DNA of 64,000 nucleotides. Origin: an uncultured Endozoicomonas sp. (GTDB taxonomy: Bacteria; Pseudomonadota; Gammaproteobacteria; Pseudomonadales; Endozoicomonadaceae). The number at the start of each line of letters is the position of its first letter. Positions within the stretch are counted from its first letter, which is position 1. A program made the position numbers and the translations under genes. A model generated the notes under the pieces. The model was not told the DNA's origin and did no database searches. It saw only the letters and a program-made list of their open reading frames with translations. The stretch is from positions 23,455-87,454 of the forward strand of contig NZ_CANMAO010000019.1 in the NCBI RefSeq assembly GCF_947495845.1, given 5' to 3'. Positions 43,105 through 51,494 of this stretch are shown piece after piece.

Positions 43105-44325
43105 ATGAGCACTGAGAATTGTTTTTCCATAAAAGAGGTGATGAATCCAGCCGAGCGGGAACGCTATTTGTTTGGCGAGCTCCGGGAAACACTGTCTCGT
43201 GCAAAAACGGACAGCGTCTACTATCAGCAGTTATTGCAGAATGTGAATGCCGCCAGTATTCAGTGTCGTGAGGACCTTGCCAGCCTGCCCGTTACCCGGA
43301 AGGCTGATTTGATTCGCTTTCAGGCAGGCCACCCACCTTTTGGTGGTTTAAATGGTGTTGATCCAGGTGCGGTCGCTCGTTTGTTTCAGTCTCCCGGGCC
43401 TATTCAGGAGCCTGAAGGTAAAGGTGATGATTGGTGGCGAATGGGGCAGGCTTTCTATGCTGCTGGGTTCCGGGCGGGGGATATTGTCCATAATACACTG
43501 TCTTATCACTTAAGCCCCGGTGGCTTTATTATGGATTCCGGTGCCCGGGCTTGTGGTTGTGCGGTGATTCCTGCCGGCACAGGGCAAACGGAATTACAGT
43601 TGCAAGTGATCGATTCTCTGAAGCCCACCGGTTACTGTGGAACCCCTTCTTTCTTAAAAACGTTGTTAGAGAAAGCGGACGAAAAAGGTCAGGAATTGTC
43701 GTTTACTCACGCCATGGTGTCGGGGGAAGCACTGCCAGAAAGCCTGAGAAGTTACTTTCAGTGCCGGGGTATTCAGTGCTTTCAGTGTTACGCAACGGCG
43801 GATCTTGGGTTAATTGCCTATGAGAGTCATGGCAGTGCGGGGATGGTGGTTGCGGAAGATATTATTCTGGAAATTCTGAATCCTGACACTTGTGAAGTGG
43901 TGCCAGAAGGTGGTATCGGTGAAGTGGTAGTCACCAGCTTCAACCCGGAATACCCGATGATTCGCTTTGCGACCGGTGACCTTTCTGCCGTGGCTGAAGG
44001 TTCAAGTGACTGCGGTCGAACCAATTCCCGGATTCGTGGCTGGCTTGGTCGTACGGATATGTCTACCAAGGTTCGAGGTTTGTTTGTGCATCCTAATCAG
44101 GTGACCACTATCGTTCAGCGTCATCATGGCATTATCAAAGCGCAGTTTAGTATTAGCCATGAGGAGGGTAAAGATAGGCTTACACTGTTGTATGAGTCTA
44201 ATGATCAAGTGGATACCGAGGCGTTGGAAAAATCCATTAAATCGGTAACTCGCTTGAGAGGGGAAACTCAACGAGTGGAAACGCTGGCGAAAGATGATCA
44301 GCTGATTGTTGATGAGCGGGGTTGA
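43105..44325 (+). CDS. PaaK-like phenylacetate-CoA ligase family protein
   Basis: A 406-residue ANL-fold protein of the phenylacetate-CoA ligase family, recognisable from the central TGYCGTPSFL, the CYATADLGLIAYE region (about 228-240) and the MIRFATGDLS motif. The usual Ser/Thr/Gly phosphate loop is replaced by QSPGPIQEPEGKG (about 94-106). It follows the LivF-like gene by 13 bases and closes the importer operon. It may activate an aromatic acid, or serve as a non-catalytic partner if the altered loop is inactive. Confidence 0.8.
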   Translation: MSTENCFSIKEVMNPAERERYLFGELRETLSRAKTDSVYYQQLLQNVNAASIQCREDLASLPVTRKADLIRFQAGHPPFGGLNGVDPGAVARLFQSPGPIQEPEGKGDDWWRMGQAFYAAGFRAGDIVHNTLSYHLSPGGFIMDSGARACGCAVIPAGTGQTELQLQVIDSLKPTGYCGTPSFLKTLLEKADEKGQELSFTHAMVSGEALPESLRSYFQCRGIQCFQCYATADLGLIAYESHGSAGMVVAEDIILEILNPDTCEVVPEGGIGEVVVTSFNPEYPMIRFATGDLSAVAEGSSDCGRTNSRIRGWLGRTDMSTKVRGLFVHPNQVTTIVQRHHGIIKAQFSISHEEGKDRLTLLYESNDQVDTEALEKSIKSVTRLRGETQRVETLAKDDQLIVDERG

Positions 44326-44329
44326 AGAA

Positions 44330-44353
44330 CAGCCCGGTGTTTGAGCCGGGCTG
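44330..44353. terminator. Hairpin between convergent genes
   Basis: CAGCCCGG (44330-44337) pairs with CCGGGCTG (44346-44353) just after the PaaK-like stop and before the convergent secreted-protein gene. The T run is poor on both strands, so it is only a candidate terminator. Confidence 0.55.
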
Positions 44354-44368
44354 ATTATTGGGAGCTTG

Positions 44369-44797
44369 TTAGTTTTTATCTTTAGCTTCCATGCGCGCCT
44401 TGATGGCTTCGTAACGTTCTAAAGGCATGCCGTTTTTCGCCAGTTCCATCTCCTTAACCAGGGAGTTATCTTTGGTCACGATGGTTACTTTGTAGCCATT
44501 ATCCGTCGCGGTTACTTCACCTAACTGAACATTGTCATTGCCTTGCATAATCAGGCGAGCTTCGTTCAGTGTGCGGATTTCTTCAGCGGTAAACTCGCGA
44601 TCCATGTGTTCTTTGAAGTTTCCACGCTTGCCGTGCTTGCCTCGCTCACCTTTCATAAAATGACCTTTGCGATCGCCACCCATGCAGCGACCTTTACCGC
44701 CATCGTTGCCGCCATTATCGTCACCAAACCAGGCAAAGGCAGAAGAGGTGGTGAATACAGTAGCCAGTGCTGCAGCGATCAAGGTTGTCTTTTTCAT
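44369..44797 (-). CDS. Secreted His/Gly/Lys-rich small protein
   Basis: A 142-residue periplasmic protein from the ATG at 44797, which has AAGGAG upstream; a longer frame to 45115 would run into the divergent regulator gene. Signal peptide 1-22 (cleavage after AFA). Mature residues 23-70 are rich in Gly, Asp, Lys, His with one Cys (segment WFGDDNGGNDGGKGR and following); the C-terminal part is a compact domain with ETTVTK-like beta strands. Divergent from a two-component system, so probably its target. Metal or peptide binding is possible. I do not recognise a family. Confidence 0.75.
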   Translation of the reverse strand: MKKTTLIAAALATVFTTSSAFAWFGDDNGGNDGGKGRCMGGDRKGHFMKGERGKHGKRGNFKEHMDREFTAEEIRTLNEARLIMQGNDNVQLGEVTATDNGYKVTIVTKDNSLVKEMELAKNGMPLERYEAIKARMEAKDKN

Positions 44798-44982
44798 GGT
44801 TTCTCTCCTTTTTGGCTTGAATGCCGTTTCGTTGTGTTCATTTAAAACCATGAATTTCGCAGAATTGTCCCTGAGCCCCCGGAGTTTGTCGCAATTTGTA
44901 TCAATACGTCCCGGGGTATCCAAACCGGCAGCATTTCCCTCGTATAATGAAAGCATCATTAATGCAGGTGGTGTGAAACGCC

Positions 44983-45693
44983 ATGAAAAAACACATTCTG
45001 GTGGTGGATGATCACAATGAGATCCGTGACTTGCTGGGTCGATACTTGGATCAACATGGTTATCAGGTCTCTCTGGCAGACGGCGGTGAGGGCATGCGGG
45101 AGGTTCTGGCTGCACAAACCATTGATCTGGTGGTGTTGGACATCATGATGCCCGGTGAAGATGGTCTTTCCCTGTGCCGTTATCTGCGAGAGGTGAGTGG
45201 CCCGCCGGTGATTATGCTCACCGCCATGAGTGAAGAGGCAGACACCATTGTTGGGCTGGAAATGGGCGCGGATGATTATGTGACCAAACCGTTCAGCCCC
45301 AGGGAGCTGTTAGCCAGAATCAAAGCAGTGTTGCGCAGATTGGAGCATGTGACGGACAAGTCTGAAGCAGACAATAAGTCCTCTGAAATGGAGTTTCCAG
45401 GCTGGAAGTTGGATATTCACCAGCATCAGCTGACCCGGGAAGATGGATTGTTAGTGCCACTGAGTGCCGCCGAGTTTCGCCTGTTGAAAGTGTTTCTGGA
45501 ACATTCACGACAGGTATTGAATCGTGATCAGCTGATGGATTTAACCAAAGGCAGAGACGCGCTGCCTTTTGATCGAAGTATTGATAACCAGATCAGCCGG
45601 TTGCGGAAAAAAATTGAGAAAGATCCGAAAATGCCCACATTAATCAAAACCGTCTGGGGTGGTGGTTATATGTTTACTGAAGAAGTGAAATGA
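44983..45693 (+). CDS. OmpR/PhoB-family response regulator
   Basis: A 236-residue regulator: receiver domain (1-120) with the acidic pair D9/D10, phospho-acceptor D53 in VLDIMMPG and K103 in TKPFSP, then a winged-helix DNA-binding domain (about 135-235, ending VWGGGYMF). It overlaps the sensor kinase gene by four bases. It is 185 bases from the divergent His/Gly-rich secreted-protein gene, its likely target together with the operon itself. Confidence 0.93.
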   Translation: MKKHILVVDDHNEIRDLLGRYLDQHGYQVSLADGGEGMREVLAAQTIDLVVLDIMMPGEDGLSLCRYLREVSGPPVIMLTAMSEEADTIVGLEMGADDYVTKPFSPRELLARIKAVLRRLEHVTDKSEADNKSSEMEFPGWKLDIHQHQLTREDGLLVPLSAAEFRLLKVFLEHSRQVLNRDQLMDLTKGRDALPFDRSIDNQISRLRKKIEKDPKMPTLIKTVWGGGYMFTEEVK

Positions 45694-47213
45694 GACGTTT
45701 GATGAAGCCCTTTAGGATGAGTAGGGGACTCTTTAAAAAGCTACGCACCAGTCTGGTAGCCCAGATGGTCGTGGTGGTTCTGGCTGCATTGATGATTGCT
45801 CAGGCGGTGAGCTTTATTATTTTGGGGAACGCTTATCGCACGGCGTTGTCCGATATCAGCCAGCGGTCACAGTTTCAACAGATCGAATCGTTAGTCTGGT
45901 TGCTGGAAAACAATCCAATGACCGATTACCCAGCCATTCTTGCGGCTGCCAGAACCAAGACGGTCTGGTTTTCTGTGGATGATCGCAGCGAACTGTCAGG
46001 AATGAGGATGAATGGCAGGGATCAGGCGCTGGTTCGGCGCTTACAGGATCTTCTGGGCACTGATTACAAAGACAGAATCTGGATTAAAGTGGATACCTCA
46101 AGGGCGTTCTCAGACTCTCACAACAAGTGGAAACCAAAAGCCCCCTGTGTTGGCGATCGGTGTAATCCGTTCTGGCAGGACGACCAAAAGAAAAACCATC
46201 AAAAACGTAACCCTCACGATGATGACAGCAAACGCCGCTACCATCGAGATGGCTGGAAGCCACCGGTGGTGACCAGTCTTCAGATTTCGGTACAGATGAG
46301 AAATAATCTGTGGCTAAACCTGAAGGCAAAATCACCCGCGGCGCCGCCTTTGGTGGCGAAACAAACCGTGGTTTTTTTGATCATCGCCACCATTCTGGTT
46401 CTGTTTGCGCTGGCTATTATGGTGCGGCGGATTACCCGTCCTCTGCGCATGCTATCCAAAGCATCAATACAGCTTGGGCTGGGTGAACAGGTCGAACCGT
46501 TACCTGAGACAGGGCCGGCGGATGTAAAAGAAACCATCCGTGCTTTTAATCAGATGAATGACCGATTGCAGCGTTTTGTTTCAGACCGTACACGGATGCT
46601 GGCGGCATTGTCCCATGATCTTCGCACACCAATTACTACAATGCGGCTCAGAGTGGAGCTGATGCCCGAAAGCCGTGATCGGGATCAGTTATTGGCAACG
46701 TTGGAAGAAATGCAGCAGATGTCGGAAGCGACGTTGGCATTTATGCGACAGGCTTCTGATAACGAAGTAACTCGAACCGTTGATCTCAATGCCATGGTGG
46801 GAAGCCTCTGCGATGATCTTGAAGAAGTGGGGTTGGCAGTGGGTTATGAAGACAGTTTGGAAACCGTGATCCGCTGTCGGCCTGTGAGCTTAAAACGGGC
46901 GTTGAGAAATCTGATTGAGAATGGTGTCAAATATGGCCGGCGGGTGGAGGTATGTCTCGAGCATACGGTGCGGTCCGGTCAACACTTTGCTTCTGTAGTG
47001 ATTGATGATCATGGTCCCGGTATTCCTGAAGAGATGGTGGAGCAGGTGTTTGTTCCTTTTTTCCGTCTTGAGGGGTCACGTAATCGTGATACAGGTGGTG
47101 TGGGGCTTGGCCTCGCCATTGCCAGAAATATTGTGCGTAACCACGGCGGTGAAATTTATCTCGAAAATAGGGGTGAAGGTTTGAGAGTACGGCTAGAGCT
47201 GCCATTAGTGTAA
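45690..47213 (+). CDS. Sensor histidine kinase with basic Cys/His periplasmic loop
   Basis: A 507-residue membrane kinase. TM1 is about 20-46, TM2 about 226-245, then HAMP, the phospho-acceptor H309 in ALSHDLRTP, and a HATPase domain with the N box (RNLIENGVKYG) and GVGLGLAIARN. The periplasmic region (47-225) contains a strongly charged insert around 140-195 with C153, C158 and several His (PKAPCVGDRCNP then K/H/R/D-rich). This suggests metal or cationic-peptide sensing. It is the cognate partner of the adjoining regulator. Confidence 0.92.
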   Translation: MRRLMKPFRMSRGLFKKLRTSLVAQMVVVVLAALMIAQAVSFIILGNAYRTALSDISQRSQFQQIESLVWLLENNPMTDYPAILAAARTKTVWFSVDDRSELSGMRMNGRDQALVRRLQDLLGTDYKDRIWIKVDTSRAFSDSHNKWKPKAPCVGDRCNPFWQDDQKKNHQKRNPHDDDSKRRYHRDGWKPPVVTSLQISVQMRNNLWLNLKAKSPAAPPLVAKQTVVFLIIATILVLFALAIMVRRITRPLRMLSKASIQLGLGEQVEPLPETGPADVKETIRAFNQMNDRLQRFVSDRTRMLAALSHDLRTPITTMRLRVELMPESRDRDQLLATLEEMQQMSEATLAFMRQASDNEVTRTVDLNAMVGSLCDDLEEVGLAVGYEDSLETVIRCRPVSLKRALRNLIENGVKYGRRVEVCLEHTVRSGQHFASVVIDDHGPGIPEEMVEQVFVPFFRLEGSRNRDTGGVGLGLAIARNIVRNHGGEIYLENRGEGLRVRLELPLV

Positions 47214-47253
47214 TTATCTGGCAGCTTTATTCTACATGAGCTGAGTTTCCGTT

Positions 47254-48240
47254 TTAGTCGGCTTCGGCAACTTGGTTGGCAGGTTGCGGAGGCTGAGCTT
47301 GCTGTTGGTTTTCCGCCTCTGGTTGAGGCGGTTTTTGACCAATATCCTCTGCGCCGGCTTCGAGCACTGAGTTATCCACTCGTCCGTTAATGGATACTCC
47401 TTTTTGTGTGTGTTCATTGTAACGCATTTCCAGCTGTGAGACCGGTGGTCCGTTAGAAGGATTTTTCTTTCTGTACTCTTCATTAATCCTTTTCTGGATA
47501 CCTATCAATGCTTCGAGTGAAGAATTAAGTTTGGCCAGCGCTTCGTCGAGAGAGCCTAAATGTCTGTTTTCTTGCTGCCACTGTTTCATACCATGAAACG
47601 CCAGTGTGTATTTTTCCAGCACTTCTTTACAGGTAAACTTCCCAAGATTCGCTTTGTCGATTGGTATCAGTGAGATGCTGGGAAGGTGCTTTAACGTATC
47701 TACACCTTCCTGAAGATTAACGTTTAGCTTGGTTTTTTTTGCATTGGGTGGGAGGTCGATTTTTTGCAGAGCCTCCAATAGAGCAGCAGTATTCGTATAT
47801 GGTTGCTTGCAAACGGCCACATACATTTCTAAGGACTCAATTGCATCTTTGCACACGGTGAGTTGAGCGTGGGCTGTGAAGGCATCCTGTGCCCTTTGGA
47901 GTTGCTCCATTCCATTCCCCAGTGGTTTTTGCTCGGACAGAGGATCCGTCGCGGTGGGGGGTATGTCTCTATTACCGACAGAGTCTGGCCCGGGTGCTGC
48001 CGGTTTAATATTTCTAGTTTGGAGAGCTTGAGGGGTTTGCCCCTGCGGTGGTTGGTTTTCTTGAAGCAGCTTGGGCTTTACTAATGAGCCATCAAGAGAT
48101 TTGGCCTTTTTACTCTGAATGTCGTTGAGCAAAGTTTGATGTGCCGAGCCGTTAGAAGCTGGACTCTTTCGACCCTGTAAGTTGTTTGTAGATAGATTAC
48201 CGAGCGGTAATCGTTGGCTTGATACTGGTACTGGCTGCAT
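47254..48240 (-). CDS. Orphan Pro/Gln/Asn-rich protein, effector-like
   Basis: A 328-residue protein that I do not recognise. Residues 1-110 are disordered-looking and rich in Ser, Pro, Gln and Asn with no signal peptide; residues 110-270 are alpha-helical with leucine-rich charged segments; residues 270-328 are again Pro/Gln/Glu-rich. A lone gene, at a site between housekeeping genes. This architecture is common for type III effectors of host-associated bacteria; that is inference only. Confidence 0.7.
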   Translation of the reverse strand: MQPVPVSSQRLPLGNLSTNNLQGRKSPASNGSAHQTLLNDIQSKKAKSLDGSLVKPKLLQENQPPQGQTPQALQTRNIKPAAPGPDSVGNRDIPPTATDPLSEQKPLGNGMEQLQRAQDAFTAHAQLTVCKDAIESLEMYVAVCKQPYTNTAALLEALQKIDLPPNAKKTKLNVNLQEGVDTLKHLPSISLIPIDKANLGKFTCKEVLEKYTLAFHGMKQWQQENRHLGSLDEALAKLNSSLEALIGIQKRINEEYRKKNPSNGPPVSQLEMRYNEHTQKGVSINGRVDNSVLEAGAEDIGQKPPQPEAENQQQAQPPQPANQVAEAD

Positions 48241-48361
48241 GACTCTACTCCTTATGCTTCATGCGATTAAACAATTACATATTGGAGTAACAAAGAGCTA
48301 AAGAGTTCCCTTCTTTAGCAACTATTTAGAGATTTGAGTCGACTTAAGCCTTAGCCTTACC

Positions 48362-49780
48362 TTAAAGGCGGCGTACTTTGAACTTCCTTCCCTTGATTTT
48401 CCCCTGCTCCAGACGGCTCAGGGCGGATTTGGCAATGTCTCTAGTCACCGCGACATAGGTCACAAAATCATAGACGTTGATTTTACCCACCTGATCTCCG
48501 GGGATGCCGCCTTCTCCCGTCAATGCGCCCAGAATATCACCTGGGCGCACTTTGTGTTTACGACCACCATCAACGGCCAGCGTGACCATAGGTGCTGCTT
48601 TCGGTGGCTTGTTGTTGCCCAGTTCTGCCGGGTTCCCGTAGGTCAAAGCGGTTTTCAGGTAATCGCTGAGCTTGTCCAGTTTGTACTGTTCTTTTGCGGT
48701 GTAGATGCTTAGAGCCAAACCCTGTCGACCAGCACGACCAGTTCTGCCGACACGATGGACATGAATCTGAGAGTCACGGCTGAGATCATAGTTAATAACA
48801 GCGGGCAGGTTCTCAATATCCAAGCCTCGTGCGGCAACATCAGTCGCAATCAATAAGGTAGAGCTTTGGTTGGAAAACCGTACGAGCATTTGGTCGCGCT
48901 CTCTTTGCTCCAGATCGCCATGCAGAATCACGGGTTTGTAACCTGCCTCGTACAAATCGGAGCCGACATCTTTACAGGCCTGCTTGGTGTTGCAGAAAAT
49001 GACCGCTGAACCCGGTTCGTAGTGAGATAGAAGCTTTATCAGCATGTCGGATTTGTCTTCTGCCTGATAAAAGCGCTGCTCAATACTGTCATGGCTTTCA
49101 CTGGTTTCTACAGACACTTCTACCGGCGCCTTTTGGAACTGCTGACTTAATGATCGTATGCCTTTTGGATAGGTGGCAGAGAATAGCAATGTCTGGCGCT
49201 GTTCTGGAATGTGCTCAATGATTTGCTCAATGGCATCAATAAAGCCCATATCCAGCATTCGGTCTGCTTCATCAAGCACCAGTGTGCTAACGCTGTCCAA
49301 CTCAAGGGTGCCTTTGCGGAGGTGATCCTGAATACGGCCGGGGGTTCCGACCACCACATGAGCGCCATGTTCCAGCGAACCAATTTGTGGGCCTATGGGC
49401 TGCCCGCCGCAGAGCGTTACCACTTTTATATTTTGCTGATAGCGAGCCAGCCTGCGAATTTCCTGTGCAACCTGAGTTGCCAGCTCCCGGGTTGGGCACA
49501 TGACCAGTGCCTGACAACCAAAATGCCGCTGGTTTATTTTCAGTATCAGGCCGATAGAAAAAGCAGCGGTTTTGCCACTGCCGGTTTTGGCTTTGGCAAT
49601 CACATCCTTACCCGCAATGATTTCTGGCAGGCTTTGCTGCTGCACCGGCGTCATTGTTCGGTATTCAAGGCTGGCAAGGTTATTCAGCAGAGCGTCGGGC
49701 AGCGCTAACGCTGAGAAATGGGAAGAAGAAACGTCAGTCAAAGCGGGCTCTTGCACTATGCGGTTGTATAGAAGGGGCAC
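48362..49780 (-). CDS. dbpA: ATP-dependent RNA helicase DbpA
   Basis: A 472-residue DEAD-box helicase: Q-motif YRTMTPVQQQSLP, Walker A AKTGSGKT, DEAD in VLDEADRMLDMG, SAT in FSATYPKG, and motif VI HRVGRTGRAGR. The C-terminal domain (about 400-472, RPGDILGALTGEGGIPGDQ...IKGRKFKVRRL) is the DbpA RNA-binding domain for 23S rRNA helix 92, so it acts in 50S assembly. The farthest start (GTG at 49780) adds a few residues over the E. coli protein; a start 8-14 residues later is possible. Confidence 0.93.
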   Translation of the reverse strand: MPLLYNRIVQEPALTDVSSSHFSALALPDALLNNLASLEYRTMTPVQQQSLPEIIAGKDVIAKAKTGSGKTAAFSIGLILKINQRHFGCQALVMCPTRELATQVAQEIRRLARYQQNIKVVTLCGGQPIGPQIGSLEHGAHVVVGTPGRIQDHLRKGTLELDSVSTLVLDEADRMLDMGFIDAIEQIIEHIPEQRQTLLFSATYPKGIRSLSQQFQKAPVEVSVETSESHDSIEQRFYQAEDKSDMLIKLLSHYEPGSAVIFCNTKQACKDVGSDLYEAGYKPVILHGDLEQRERDQMLVRFSNQSSTLLIATDVAARGLDIENLPAVINYDLSRDSQIHVHRVGRTGRAGRQGLALSIYTAKEQYKLDKLSDYLKTALTYGNPAELGNNKPPKAAPMVTLAVDGGRKHKVRPGDILGALTGEGGIPGDQVGKINVYDFVTYVAVTRDIAKSALSRLEQGKIKGRKFKVRRL

Positions 49781-49832
49781 AGATTATAACAGAGTCTACT
49801 ATTAATGGCGGTATATCGTGATGGAGAAAAAA

Positions 49833-51323
49833 ATGGCCTCAGCAGCATCAGCGACGACAACCGAAAACTCTGCTCATCAGGTTTCAGAATCTGATAGGCA
49901 CCCGGTGTTCTGGGTCTCTGGCCTAATGGCGGGTGTTGGACTGCAGCTGCTGACTTTGTTAACTGAACCACCGGCTGGTATGACGGTCATGGCGTGGCAT
50001 TGCGCCGGTCTCGCTCTGATGATGGCGGTGTTCTGGGCTGTTGAAATATTACCAACAGCCATTACCGCGCTATTTCCACTAATTTTTGCGCCAATGATGG
50101 GAATAAACAGTATCGATGGTGCCGCAGCACCGTATGCTCACCCGGTCATCTATCTGTTTATGGGAGGGTTTGCCATTGGGCTCGCTATGGAGCGCTGGCA
50201 TCTCCATAGCCGGGTTGCATTGAATATTATGTTGTTGGTAGGCACCGGGGAAAAACGATTGGTTCTGGGCTTTATGACCGCCACCGCATTGATCAGTATG
50301 TGGGTATCGAACGCAGCAACTACCATCATGATGCTGCCTATTGGTCTGTCAGTGGTTGCTATGATTCGGGATCAGGGACGTATGAGTAATGGATTTCCCA
50401 TTGCATTACTTTTGGCCATTGCTTACGGCGCATCCATTGGTGGATTTGGTACTTTAATTGGCACCCCACCTAATGCATTGTTGGTGGCCTTTCTTCAGGA
50501 TCAATACGGTATTCAAATTGAGTTCGCCCGTTGGTTAATTATTGGCGTACCTGCTTCTTTATTGATGTTGATAGTGACCGGACTGTGGCTTGGCTATTTA
50601 GGTTACGATCTTTGCTCCAAAGAGAATCAGGTCATTAAGCAGTCGATTCGGGAACAGCGAAAAGATCTTGGCAAAATGAGTACGCCAGAGAAAATCGTGG
50701 CGGTTATTTTCTGTGGTACTGCCATAGCGTGGGTCACCCGCCCCTGGTTGATTGATTTATTTCCAGGTTTTTTTATTACTGATGCGGCTATCGCTTTGAT
50801 AGCAACGATTCTGTTATTTGTTTTACCGTCCAATCTAAGAAAGCTTCAGTTTCTAATGAGCTGGAATGATATGCGCCGTTTACCCTGGGATGTGTTGTTA
50901 TTGTTTGGTGGCGGGTTAAGCCTTGCCTCGATGATTCGTAGAACAGGATTATCGGATTGGATAGCAGGCTCATTAAACTTCGTAGGTGATATGCCCGAGC
51001 TGATGGTTATTGCCATGGTGGTGGCGATTATTATCTTTTTGACAGAGATTACTAGTAATACGGCAACGACGGCTGCTTTTCTTCCACCGCTGGGAGCCCT
51101 TGCAACGTCTTTTGGTATGTCTCCCGTCGCGTTGGCGATTCCAGCCGCTATCGCCGCTAGCTGTGCATTTATGCTACCGGTTGCCACTCCGCCCAATGCG
51201 ATTGTTTATGGTGCCGGTATGTTGCCGATTCGTCATATGATCCGAAGTGGTCTGGTGCTGAATCTGGCTGGAATTGCCATTATCACCCTGTTGAGCCAAT
51301 GGCTTATTAAATGGGTTGTTTAA
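49833..51323 (+). CDS. DASS/SLC13 family sodium:dicarboxylate symporter (paralog 2)
   Basis: A 496-residue inner-membrane symporter, start chosen at 49833 because GGAG lies 6 bases upstream. It carries both SNT motifs (WVSNAATTIMMLP, with A after N in the first, and EITSNTATTAAFLPP) and GTPPNALL / ATPPNAIV. It is a clear paralog of the protein at 5518-6978, with the same length and order of motifs. The first SNT has become SNA, which could alter sodium or substrate selectivity. Divergent from dbpA. Confidence 0.88.
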   Translation: MASAASATTTENSAHQVSESDRHPVFWVSGLMAGVGLQLLTLLTEPPAGMTVMAWHCAGLALMMAVFWAVEILPTAITALFPLIFAPMMGINSIDGAAAPYAHPVIYLFMGGFAIGLAMERWHLHSRVALNIMLLVGTGEKRLVLGFMTATALISMWVSNAATTIMMLPIGLSVVAMIRDQGRMSNGFPIALLLAIAYGASIGGFGTLIGTPPNALLVAFLQDQYGIQIEFARWLIIGVPASLLMLIVTGLWLGYLGYDLCSKENQVIKQSIREQRKDLGKMSTPEKIVAVIFCGTAIAWVTRPWLIDLFPGFFITDAAIALIATILLFVLPSNLRKLQFLMSWNDMRRLPWDVLLLFGGGLSLASMIRRTGLSDWIAGSLNFVGDMPELMVIAMVVAIIIFLTEITSNTATTAAFLPPLGALATSFGMSPVALAIPAAIAASCAFMLPVATPPNAIVYGAGMLPIRHMIRSGLVLNLAGIAIITLLSQWLIKWVV

Positions 51324-51494
51324 TGATCTCAATTAATTGGGTTCATTTAAAACTAATGAATCCATTCTATCAAATTCTTTGATTGTAGTTGAACCAAATA
51401 CCTCTTTGGCTTGTCTGATTTTTAATTAAATTCCAGTAAATAAATTGAAGCGTTTTTATCGCTTTACTTTGAATTATTAGGAGCATAATTAATA

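Noticed and set aside
44798..45115. N-terminal extension of the His/Gly-rich secreted protein to 248 residues
   Set aside because: It would overlap the divergent response regulator gene and bury the clear signal peptide at 44797.
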